Source of the DNA: Pedobacter jejuensis
GTDB taxonomy: Bacteria > Bacteroidota > Bacteroidia > Sphingobacteriales > Sphingobacteriaceae
Direction of reading: 5' to 3'
Assembly: GCF_003725795.1 (NCBI RefSeq)
Contig: NZ_RBEE01000023.1
Coordinates: 496,001 to 560,000 of the forward strand
DNA: 64,000 nt
Part shown: positions 27,436-37,100 of the stretch, in pieces
How the letters are laid out: the number at the start of each line of letters is the position of its first letter
Numbering within the stretch: position 1 is the stretch's first letter
Notes under the pieces: generated by a model
Databases searched by the model: none
Told to the model about the DNA's origin: nothing
What the model saw: only the letters and a program-made list of their open reading frames with translations
Made by a program: the position numbers and the translations under genes

Positions 27436-29706
27436 ATGAAAATCGCCTATATATCTACATACCCTCCACGTGAATGCGGTTTAGCAACATTTAATTACAA
27501 TTTAGTTAATGCTTTAAGTAAAAATTCGGTTTACGATTCCAAAAACAGTTTCGTTGTTGCAATGAATGAATCGGATGATTTAAGCGAGCATAACTATCCT
27601 AATGAAGTTAAGTTTGTAATCTGTCAACAAAACCAGCAAGATTATATAGAAGCCGCAAATTTCATTAACAATAGCGATGTAGATACTTGCATTATAGAAC
27701 ACGAATTTGGAATATATGGTGGTAATAGTGGTGTATTTTTGCTTTCCTTATTAAATAGGTTACAAAAACCATTTGTAACTATACTGCATACGGTTTTGAA
27801 AGACCCAAACTTTATGCAGCAAACTATCATAAAAGAAATTGCATTAAAATCTTCTAAAATAGTTGTAATGAGTAAGAAAGCTGTTTTATTTTTAAATAGT
27901 ATCTATAAAATCCCTACAACAAAAGTTAAGTTGATTGAGCATGGCGTACCAGATTTAGAGCCAATACTAAATAATGAAGTTGCTCAAAGTGATTTATTTA
28001 AAAACAGAAAAGTGCTTTTTACTTTTGGTTTGATAAGCCGTAATAAGGGATTAGAAACTGTAATTAAAGCATTACCAGCAATTGTAAAAAATCATCCCGA
28101 TGTTTTGTACGTAATATTAGGAAATACCCACCCTGGTGTTGTAAAACACAATGGTGAAGAATATCGCGATAGCTTAAAACAATTATCAAAAGATTTAGGA
28201 GTTGAAAATAACATTGCTTTTGTAAACAAATTTGTATCCGAAGAAGAATTACATCAATATCTAACCGCTTGTCATTTATATATTACCCCATATTTAAACG
28301 AGGCTCAAATTACAAGTGGAACGTTATCTTATGCAATTGGCGCTGGTGCAGCAGTTGTATCTACACCTTATTGGCACGCACAAGAATTACTTGCAGATGG
28401 GCGTGGTAAATTATTCGATTTTAAAAACAATGAGCAGCTTGCAAACATTATTAACGAGCTTTTAGGTGATAAAGTTAAATACAACAAACTAAGGCAAAAT
28501 GCTTACAATTATGGACTTAAATTAAGATGGCCTGCAATAGGAAATGTTTATTTAAAAGTGCTTAATGAAGCCTTATTGGATGGCAAGAAACCGGAAAGAA
28601 ATATACCGCCTATCATCGATTTAGATGGTATGCCAGCATTAAATTTAAATCATATCGAATTGTTAACAGATGATACCGGTATTATACAACATGCCAAATT
28701 TGGCATTCCAAACTTAAAAGAAGGTTATTGTATTGATGATAACGCCAGAGCATTAATACTTTCTTTATTGGCTTATGACCAAAATAAAAATCAAAAGGCA
28801 TTGAAATTAATGCCAATTTATTTGAGTTTTATCCAATACATGCAAACTGAAGATGGAAATTTTAGAAATTTCTTAAGCTTTAATAGGAATTATTTAGATG
28901 AAGTTGGTTCTGAGGATTCATTCGGAAGAACAATTTGGTCGTTAGGATATTTAATATCCATCGCACCGAATAACTCCTACAGAGAATTTGGTAGAGAATT
29001 ATTTTCTAATTCGGTTAAACATTTTAAAACATTAAAATATTTAAGAGCAATTGCCGATACAATCATTGGAATTTCATATTATTTAAATGCTCATCCTGGT
29101 GATGAACTTTTATTGAAAGAAATCAATCAACTCTCTAAAACATTGAAAGATTCTTATCATGTTAATAAGGATGGTAACTGGCACTGGTATGAAGATATAT
29201 TGACTTACGACAATGCCATTTTACCATTGGCACTCTTAAGCCATTATGAAGCAACCGGCAATGTAGAATCTTATCAAATAGCATTAGAAAGCGTTGAGTT
29301 TCTAAATAGTTTTTCTTTCGAAAATGGTTACTTAAATCCAGTTGGTAATGATGGATGGATGAAGAAACACGGAAAGAATCCCATTTACGACCAGCAAGCA
29401 TTAGAAACCATGGCTATGGTTTTACTATATTCAAAAACGTTTGAAATAACGAAAGACGATAAGTATTTAAATATGATGCAGTTAAGCTATGAATGGTTTT
29501 TAGGTAAAAATAGCTTACACATCCCATTATATGATTTTGAAACACATGGCTGTGCAGATGGATTGCAGTTTAATAGTGTAAATAGAAATCAAGGTGCAGA
29601 AAGTACATTAGCCTATTTCATTTCACATTTAACTGTTTTAAAAACAGCTGAAATCGAATTTGAAACTTTATCTTCTCCACTAGTTGAAGTTGACAAAGTT
29701 GTCTGA
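27436..29706 (+). CDS. GT4-type glycosyltransferase with C-terminal alpha/alpha-toroid domain
   Basis: I start at ATG 27436 (MKIAYISTYPPRECGLATFNYNL, 756 aa). Residues about 1-385 form a GT-B GT4 enzyme with FTFGLISRNKGLETVIKAL and a C-terminal nucleotide-binding segment near ITSGTLSYAIGAGAAVVSTPYWHAQE. Residues about 400-756 are a helical repeat domain (YCIDDNARALILSLLAYD, GRTIWSLGYLIS, NWHWYEDILTYDNAILPLALL, DQQALETMAMVLLYSK) resembling alpha/alpha-barrel glycoside enzymes. The donor and acceptor are unknown. It converges on a GH130 gene, so a mannose- or mannoside-related role is plausible. Confidence 0.85.
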   Translation: MKIAYISTYPPRECGLATFNYNLVNALSKNSVYDSKNSFVVAMNESDDLSEHNYPNEVKFVICQQNQQDYIEAANFINNSDVDTCIIEHEFGIYGGNSGVFLLSLLNRLQKPFVTILHTVLKDPNFMQQTIIKEIALKSSKIVVMSKKAVLFLNSIYKIPTTKVKLIEHGVPDLEPILNNEVAQSDLFKNRKVLFTFGLISRNKGLETVIKALPAIVKNHPDVLYVILGNTHPGVVKHNGEEYRDSLKQLSKDLGVENNIAFVNKFVSEEELHQYLTACHLYITPYLNEAQITSGTLSYAIGAGAAVVSTPYWHAQELLADGRGKLFDFKNNEQLANIINELLGDKVKYNKLRQNAYNYGLKLRWPAIGNVYLKVLNEALLDGKKPERNIPPIIDLDGMPALNLNHIELLTDDTGIIQHAKFGIPNLKEGYCIDDNARALILSLLAYDQNKNQKALKLMPIYLSFIQYMQTEDGNFRNFLSFNRNYLDEVGSEDSFGRTIWSLGYLISIAPNNSYREFGRELFSNSVKHFKTLKYLRAIADTIIGISYYLNAHPGDELLLKEINQLSKTLKDSYHVNKDGNWHWYEDILTYDNAILPLALLSHYEATGNVESYQIALESVEFLNSFSFENGYLNPVGNDGWMKKHGKNPIYDQQALETMAMVLLYSKTFEITKDDKYLNMMQLSYEWFLGKNSLHIPLYDFETHGCADGLQFNSVNRNQGAESTLAYFISHLTVLKTAEIEFETLSSPLVEVDKVV

Positions 29707-29727
29707 GAAGAAATATATTCTTAAATA

Positions 29728-29769
29728 AACACAAAGGGTTGAATCGTAATTGATTCAACCCTTTGTGTT
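29728..29769. terminator. Strong bidirectional terminator
   Basis: A perfect 18-bp stem (AACACAAAGGGTTGAATC and its complement) encloses a 6-nt loop between the convergent GT4 and GH130 genes. The flanking T-runs are weak, so read-through is possible. Confidence 0.8.
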
Positions 29770-29773
29770 ATGG

Positions 29774-31246
29774 TTAAGCTTCGTTATTCTCTAACAATCT
29801 GTTTAATAATAACTCCAAATTAACAGTTGCAAATGATGAGCTATAATCAGACAAACCATAAGGTATAATAAGCTCTCCATTGCTGATGATTGAACCGCAA
29901 GAATATACTACGTTTGGCACATAACCCTCACGCTCGTCATTATTAGGGATTATAAGTGGTTCTTTTAAATGACCAATTTCTTTACTTGGATCTTCTAAAT
30001 CTAGCAAGCTAACGCCAATACAATATCTACGCATTGGTCCAACACCGTGTGTTATTACCAACCAGCCCTTATCCGTTTCAATTGGCGAACCGCAGTTTCC
30101 TATTTGAACCAAATCCCAATCAAAGCGAGGTTGCTTTAATAAAATCGGATTTTCCCAAACATTAATTTTATCAGAAAACATTAGGTAGTTGTTCCAGCCA
30201 TCAATCCGGCTCATCATAACATATTTTCCATTTATTTTCCGAGGAAAGAGTGCTAGGTTTTTATTTTGTGCACCATCGCCATAAAGCGGGATAACTTTGA
30301 ACTCATAGAAATCTTCAGTTTGCACCAATTTTGGAATGATTAAAGAGCCATCGAATGCGGTGTATGTTGCATAGTAGACAATTTTGCCATCATCCTTTGT
30401 AAATTTAACAAAGCGGGCATCTTCAATACCTTTTCGTTCAAATTCAGAAATGGGAAAAATTACACGGTCTGAAATATCGGTATCTTTTGAGAATGTAATG
30501 GTATGATAAGTATCTGATAACCAAAGAATTTTATCGTATTCTACTTGTCTTTGAGGATTATCTTTATGTAATGTTTTCGAATCTTTTATCAGATTACTTA
30601 AACTGGTGTATTCAAATTTATCTGCAAGTTTGGCTTCTACCTCATCCAAAACAGAAGCATCAATTTGTGCATAAGCTGCCTTTTTCAAAAACATCTTTTT
30701 AACATAAATGGCATTCTTTACCACTTCAGCTTCATCAACATAATTCCCTACTGGTAAAACCTGTATGTTGTTTTTAGCATCAATTAAAGCTCTTCTAAAA
30801 ACGATTGAAGAGATGTGACCTTCTCCTACCGCTCTAAAACTTATGATAACACGTTTTTCGCCTTCAACTAAGTCTTTTTGATCAGGATCTTCAATAATGC
30901 TTGGATTAAAAAAAGCAGCAGATTCAATTGAATATTCATGGGTAAAATAAGCTCCAATAAGCAACCTCATGTAAGGATCCAGTTCTTCAAAATCGGTACC
31001 TAAAGCGGCAAATTGTTTTTTTAACTTCTTGCAATGGCGATTTAAAATTTTTGTAATATTTCTATGCCTTTTAGAGTATTCCTGCAATATTGGTGAAATC
31101 AATGCGAAAACTCTTTCATCAGAAAATTGCAACACTTTTCTTATTACCTCCAATGCCCTTTCATCTCCATTAAAAAAGAAACGAGCTATAACACGCTTAG
31201 TATCAGGATAAACTTTTACAGGTTTACGTTCAATATACAATCTCAT
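29774..31246 (-). CDS. GH130 family glycoside phosphorylase/hydrolase
   Basis: A 490-aa protein with the GH130 five-bladed propeller in residues about 130-480: GIEDARFVKF (with the catalytic-region Asp), YATYTAFDGS, MSRIDGWNNYLMFSD, IGNCGSPIETDKGWLVITHGVGPMRRYCIG and GYVPNVVYSCG. About 130 N-terminal residues are an additional helical segment, so it belongs to a long GH130 subgroup. GH130 enzymes phosphorolyse or hydrolyse beta-mannosides. Which applies depends on phosphate-binding Arg/His residues I cannot verify without alignment. Partner of the convergent GT4 gene. Confidence 0.88.
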   Translation of the reverse strand: MRLYIERKPVKVYPDTKRVIARFFFNGDERALEVIRKVLQFSDERVFALISPILQEYSKRHRNITKILNRHCKKLKKQFAALGTDFEELDPYMRLLIGAYFTHEYSIESAAFFNPSIIEDPDQKDLVEGEKRVIISFRAVGEGHISSIVFRRALIDAKNNIQVLPVGNYVDEAEVVKNAIYVKKMFLKKAAYAQIDASVLDEVEAKLADKFEYTSLSNLIKDSKTLHKDNPQRQVEYDKILWLSDTYHTITFSKDTDISDRVIFPISEFERKGIEDARFVKFTKDDGKIVYYATYTAFDGSLIIPKLVQTEDFYEFKVIPLYGDGAQNKNLALFPRKINGKYVMMSRIDGWNNYLMFSDKINVWENPILLKQPRFDWDLVQIGNCGSPIETDKGWLVITHGVGPMRRYCIGVSLLDLEDPSKEIGHLKEPLIIPNNDEREGYVPNVVYSCGSIISNGELIIPYGLSDYSSSFATVNLELLLNRLLENNEA

Positions 31247-31398
31247 TATAAAAATAGGTTATGATTTTTAATTCAATTATGTTAAAAATTTTCAGCAGTA
31301 ATATTAACTAAATTTAATTGTTTATTGTTTCAATATTACAGATATAAACACAATGTAACATTTGATTTATACTACCTTAAAATATTGCAGATTGCAGT

Positions 31399-32505
31399 TT
31401 AAATCAAATCAAAGGGTTGTTGAGCAATCAATTCATCCATCTTCATCTCTTCAAGAATAAATCGTTTCGGATTTTCACTTTTTTGATATGACCACTTTAT
31501 TAATCTTATTAAACCGCTTTCAATTTCAATTCCTGTAATATCACCATCGCTAAAGCAACAACAACCCGTGTTAAAATATGCTGATTTGTAATTTTTGAAG
31601 GGTGGCATTTCTTCACCTTTAGCACCCAATTTGCTTAACTCTGTATTTAAGGTATTTAATGAAATTTCATCATTATCTTTTTGAGCCTTATTAATTCTGA
31701 TGTACAGTCTTTCTAAATGCGTAAGCGATGCAAATACAGGCTGATGGGTATGACCTGTGATCAACGCCATATCTTTTTGCTTAGAAACCCAACTGTACAT
31801 CAATGCATTATGTACAGTTTTAAGCTGATTGCTATACGCAGGTGTGTTGGGGTTTATTTTTAAATAGGATTGTAATGGAGCCCAAATTGTACTTACGAAC
31901 CATTTGCTAAACCAATTTCCATCACTTTGTAAATCGCCTTGATGGCCGTGTGTAAGAAATACATCCAAAGATTTGCCTTCGTTGTTAAAGCGAAGAATAG
32001 CACCTTCATAAATACGAATTACTTTGCCGTAAATCCTTTTTAAATTGAATTGAGAAAGCGGATCATTATCCCAGTACAAATCATGATTACCAAATATCTT
32101 CGTGAAGGCGCCTCTGTTAATAAATAGCTTTTCAGCTTCGAAAGTTTTCTTGTTATTCTTAATAACAGATTCTAAAAGATTCTCCCAAAGTTCTTCACTA
32201 TCACCTAAATTAATATAGCTGAATTCTTCTTGATTGTAGTATTCCAATGCCGTTAAATAGTTCCTTTCGGCCAAAGCAAAATCATCAGCAAAATCTCTTG
32301 CTCCTTTATGCTGATCGGACAATATTATAAATTTATCGGCTGATTTGATTTCAAAAATTTCGCCTCTTTTACCTGGATTAGAAATAATGTTTTCATAAAG
32401 TTTTGTCAGCGACTCATGAATGCGTTTGCTATCGGGTCTGGAGCCAAACCGATTTGACATTTTAATAACCCAATTGCCTAATAACTTCTGTAAGAATTTT
32501 TGCAT
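31399..32505 (-). CDS. Calcineurin-like metallophosphoesterase
   Basis: A 368-aa protein with the metal-binding blocks in order: FIILSDQHKGA (D-x-H), LGDSEELWE (GD), FGNHDLYWD (GNHD), FLTHGHQGD and ITGHTHQP (GHTH). It resembles bacterial UDP-2,3-diacylglucosamine hydrolase-like or serine/threonine phosphatase-like groups, but is longer. There is a C-terminal NTGCCCFSDGDITGIEIESG segment with three Cys. No signal peptide is seen. The substrate is not known. The gene stands upstream of and co-oriented with the GH130 gene, 152 bp apart. Confidence 0.85.
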   Translation of the reverse strand: MQKFLQKLLGNWVIKMSNRFGSRPDSKRIHESLTKLYENIISNPGKRGEIFEIKSADKFIILSDQHKGARDFADDFALAERNYLTALEYYNQEEFSYINLGDSEELWENLLESVIKNNKKTFEAEKLFINRGAFTKIFGNHDLYWDNDPLSQFNLKRIYGKVIRIYEGAILRFNNEGKSLDVFLTHGHQGDLQSDGNWFSKWFVSTIWAPLQSYLKINPNTPAYSNQLKTVHNALMYSWVSKQKDMALITGHTHQPVFASLTHLERLYIRINKAQKDNDEISLNTLNTELSKLGAKGEEMPPFKNYKSAYFNTGCCCFSDGDITGIEIESGLIRLIKWSYQKSENPKRFILEEMKMDELIAQQPFDLI

Positions 32506-32597
32506 CGTTTAAACTAAATCAGTTCTACCTTAACAAATTTTTATACTGTTGGTTTATTTCTATACAGGCTTTAAGAAATGATACAACAAGTTTAAAT

Positions 32598-32635
32598 AAA
32601 AAAGGTCGCAACTTTTTTAAGATGCGACCTTTTTT
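32598..32635 (-). terminator. Terminator of the gltB-gltD operon
   Basis: The stem AAAAAAGGTCGCA / TGCGACCTTTTTT lies just beyond the gltD stop, with A/T-runs on both sides. Confidence 0.85.
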
Positions 32636-32656
32636 GAATTATTTAGTAATATTTAA

Positions 32657-34123
32657 CTATGCATATGCAATCGCATCTCGTGATGCCAATTTAGTTGTTC
32701 CCATTAAATATTCATCAACTTTTCGTGCAGCTTCCCTACCTTCAGAAATTGCCCAAACTACGAGAGATTGACCGCGACGAACATCACCAGCTGCAAAAAT
32801 TTTAGCGATATTGGTTTGATACGAATGCTCAGATGCTTTTACATTTCCTCTATTATCCAACTCTACGCCTAATTTCTCTATCAAACCTTCTTTTTGGGGA
32901 TGTAAAAAGCCCATTGCTAATAATACCAATTCACATGGCAAGTCTCGCTCCGTTCCTGCAACTTCCTTAAAACTAACTGGTCGGCCATTCGAATCGATAT
33001 CCCATTCTACATCTACAACCTTAAGTGCTTTTAGATTTCCAGATTCATCTGCAATGAAGTTTTTAGTGTTTACAGACCATGCTCGCTGTGCGCCTTCTTC
33101 ATGCGATGAAGTATGTTTCAGAAGCATCGGATAATTTGGCCAAGGCATGTGTTCATTGCGTGTTTGTGGCGGCATCGGCATAATCTCAAATTGAGTTATT
33201 GATTTTGCACCATGACGATTTGAAGTTCCGATACAATCTGAACCGGTATCTCCACCGCCAATAACAATCACATTTTTATCTGTGGCAAAAATATCTTCAA
33301 CATCAAATTGTCTTTCAGCAACCCTTTTATTTTGCTGTTTCAGGAAATCCATTGCGTAATGCACACCTTTTGCTTCGCGACCAGGGATTGACAAGTCTCT
33401 TGGAATAGTAGAACCGCCAGCTAAAACGATTGCATTAAAGTGTCTCAATAATGTACTTATCTCTACATTTTCACCAACATTGGCGTTGCATTTAAAGATA
33501 ATTCCTTCTTCTTTCATTAAATCGATGCGACGATCGATTACATTTTTTTGCAATTTAAAATCTGGAATACCGTATCTTAATAAACCTCCTGGAGCGTCAT
33601 CACGTTCGAAAACGGTTACCTCATGACCTACTTTATTTAACTGAGCAGCAGCAGCTAAACCTGCGGGACCTGAACCAATTACAGCTACTTTTTTACCTGT
33701 TCTGATTAATGGCGCTTTAGCTTTAATATAACCTTTATCAAAAGCAATTTCTATAATATGCTTTTCAATTTCCTCAATGGAAACGGGCGGTCGGTTTATA
33801 CCCAATACGCAAGCAGATTCGCATGGCGCCGGACAAATCCTACCAGTAAATTCTGGAAAATTATTGGTGCTAAGTAAAATATTAGCAGCCATTTCCCATT
33901 TAGCCTGGTAAACTGCTTCATTAAATTCTGGTATCACGTTACCCAATGGGCAACCAGATTGGCAAAAAGGCACACCACAATCCATACATCTTGCTGCTTG
34001 CCTGTTTAATTCTTGCGGAGGAAGTTCGTTTAAAAATTCTCCATAATGCTTTACTCGTGTTGCGGCCGCTTCTCTGGTAGGCGCAACTCTATCGTATTCT
34101 TGAAATCCTGTTACTTTTCCCAT
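32657..34123 (-). CDS. gltD: Glutamate synthase small (beta) subunit
   Basis: A 488-aa FAD- and iron-sulfur-containing subunit. The N-terminal Cys clusters are CMDCGVPFCQSGCPLGN and CPAPCESACVLGI; the FAD site is VAVIGSGPAGLAAAAQL and the NADPH site is VIVIGGGDTGSDCIG. It passes electrons from NAD(P)H to the large subunit, which converts 2-oxoglutarate and glutamine to two glutamates. It follows gltB by 3 nt, so the two are translationally coupled. Length and motifs are complete. Confidence 0.97.
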   Translation of the reverse strand: MGKVTGFQEYDRVAPTREAAATRVKHYGEFLNELPPQELNRQAARCMDCGVPFCQSGCPLGNVIPEFNEAVYQAKWEMAANILLSTNNFPEFTGRICPAPCESACVLGINRPPVSIEEIEKHIIEIAFDKGYIKAKAPLIRTGKKVAVIGSGPAGLAAAAQLNKVGHEVTVFERDDAPGGLLRYGIPDFKLQKNVIDRRIDLMKEEGIIFKCNANVGENVEISTLLRHFNAIVLAGGSTIPRDLSIPGREAKGVHYAMDFLKQQNKRVAERQFDVEDIFATDKNVIVIGGGDTGSDCIGTSNRHGAKSITQFEIMPMPPQTRNEHMPWPNYPMLLKHTSSHEEGAQRAWSVNTKNFIADESGNLKALKVVDVEWDIDSNGRPVSFKEVAGTERDLPCELVLLAMGFLHPQKEGLIEKLGVELDNRGNVKASEHSYQTNIAKIFAAGDVRRGQSLVVWAISEGREAARKVDEYLMGTTKLASRDAIAYA

Positions 34124-34126
34124 GGC

Positions 34127-37100
34127 CTAGTGTGTGTTAACTTGTGATGCTTTTCTGCTTAAAACCGCTTTGTATTCTTTAGGAAATACTTTAACAAAAT
34201 GATTGGATTGAGTTTTCCAATCACTTAAGATAAATTCAGCTACTTTACTATCCGTCAATCGGATATGCGTTTTTAGTAAAGCTAAAATTCTTTCCTCATC
34301 TTCAACTTGAAGCGGATCTAAATCAACCATTTCTTTGTTGCATTTTCTGGCAAAAGTTCTGTTTGCATCATAAATCCATGCAATACCTCCGCTCATACCT
34401 GCTGCAAAATTACTTCCCGTATCACCTAAGATTAATACTTCCCCACCTGTCATATACTCACAGCCATGGTCGCCAACTCCTTCAACCACTGCGGTTGCGC
34501 CAGAATTTCGAACGGCAAAACGCTCACCTGCTTTTCCACGAGCGTAAAGTTCTCCGGAAGTTGCACCATAAAGTGCCACATTGCCAATAATTATATTTTG
34601 CTCAGGTACAAACGTCGCGTTAGCAAAAGGATAAATTGCCAAGCGGGCACCAGATAATCCTTTACCTACATAATCATTTGCTTCACCTTCTAAAGATAGC
34701 GTAACACCGCGAGTATTGAATGCACCAAAACTTTGCCCGGCAGAGCCGACAAATTTAAAGTTTATGGTATCTGGAGGCAAACCTGCTCCCAAATGCACTT
34801 TAGAAATTTCATTAGATAACATTGTACCTAACGCTCTATCGGTATTTTTAACATCAAAGCTTGCAAAAACGGGTTCGTTATTTAGAATTGCAGGCTGTGC
34901 AGCTTCTATCAGTTTATGATCCAAAACATGCTCTAAACCATGATCCTGACTTTCTGTATTAAAATACGGCAAACCATTGTCTTCAGCTTTAAATAGAATT
35001 GCAGATAAATCCAAATGCTTTAATTTCCAATCCTCGTCGGAAATATCTCTTACTTTTAAAATATCAGCTTGCCCAACCATTTCGTGAATAGTTCTGAAAC
35101 CTAATTCAGCCATTATATCACGCAATTCTTCTGCTAAGAAATGGAATAGATTTACAACATGACCTGCATCACCAGTAAATAATTTTCTTAATTCTGGGTC
35201 TTGCGTTGCTACACCAACCGGACAGGTATTTAAATGGCATTTGCGCATCATGATACAACCTGCTGTTACTAGCGCAGCTGTTGCAACACCAAATTCTTCA
35301 GCACCAAGTAAAGCTGCAATTGCAATGTCTCTACCTGTTTTTAACTGACCATCTGTTTGTAAAACGATACGGTTACGAAGTTTATTTTTAACTAAAGTTT
35401 GATGCGCTTCAGCCAACCCTAATTCCCATGGTAAACCTGCATGTTGGATAGAAGTTAATGGCGAAGCACCAGTTCCACCATCAAAACCTGAAACTAAAAT
35501 CACATCTGCATGGGCTTTTGCTACACCTGCCGCAATGGTTCCAACTCCTGCTTTTGAAACTAGCTTTACATTAATTCTGGCAGCACGATTGGCATTTTTC
35601 AAATCGAAAATCAGCTGTGCTAAATCTTCAATAGAATAAATATCGTGATGCGGTGGAGGAGAAATTAAACCAACACCTGGTGTGGAGTGACGAACTTTTG
35701 CAATCCAGTCATCAACTTTATGTCCTGGAAGTTGCCCCCCTTCGCCAGGTTTTGCACCCTGAGCCATTTTAATCTGCAATTCATCGGCATTTGTTAAATA
35801 ATAACTTGTTACACCAAAACGAGCCGAAGCAACTTGTTTAATTGCCGACCGCATGCTATCGCCATTTGCCAATTTGGTGTATCTCATTTCATCCTCACCA
35901 CCTTCACCAGTATTGCTTTTACCGCCAATACGATTCATGGCAATGGCTAAAGTTGAGTGTGCTTCATGTGAGATTGAACCGAAAGACATTGCTCCTGTTG
36001 CAAATCTTTTTAAGATTGCTTCTGTAGATTCTACTTCATTTAATGGTACTGAACGACGGCTATAATTGAACTCAAATAATCCACGGATGGTATAAGCCTG
36101 CTGTGTTTGCTCATTTACCAATTTCGAATATTGCTTGAAAATGCTGTAATCGTTTTTACGTGTAGCATTTTGTAGCAAGTGAATGGTTTGTGGATTAAAC
36201 AAATGTGCTTCACCACGGCGACGGAATTTATATGTTCCACCGGCTGGCAGAAGATTTTCTATTTGAGTAATTGGACCGAAACTGCGACGATGTTTAATCA
36301 AAGTTTCATAGGCAATTTCATCCAATCCTAATCCACCTATACGAGAAACCGCACCGGTAAAATAGGTATTTACAACTTGCTTATTTAATCCTAAAATTTC
36401 AAAAATTTGTGCGCCTTGATAAGATTGTAAGGTAGAAATCCCCATTTTAGAAAAGATTTTTAACAGACCGCTATTTACCGCATAGATGTAATTTTTAGTT
36501 AGCTGCTCTGCTGATAAACCAGATTCTTCCTGAAAACCATTTATAGTCTCTAACGCCAGATAAGGATTTATTGCAGTTACTCCAAAGCCTAATAAAGTAG
36601 CGAAGTGGTGTACTTCCCAAACATCTCCAGCTTCAACAACTATACCTACCGCACCACGGTAACCTTTGCGAATTAAGTGATGATGAACCGCAGAAACAGC
36701 TAACAATGAAGGCATCGCAGCATGTTCAGAATCAATTGCCCTATCGGTTAATACGATAACCTGAAACCCATCTTCAACGGCATCGACTGCATAACGGCAA
36801 AGACGATCTAAAGCTTTTGCCATTGCACCAGGTTTTCCATCGGCTCTAAAATAGGTTTGTAATGTTTTTGCCTGAAACACACCGGTATCAATACTCCTTA
36901 ATTTTTCCAGTTCCTGATTGGTTAGAATTGGATGTTTAATGGCAACACAGTGAGATTGTAAAGGATTTTCTTCTAAAAGATTTCCGTTACTTCCCATAAA
37001 ACTTGCTAAACTCATCACCACTTTCTCACGGATTGGATCAATCGGCGGATTGGTAACCTGAGCAAATAATTGTTTAAAATAATTTGATAAATGCTGAGGG

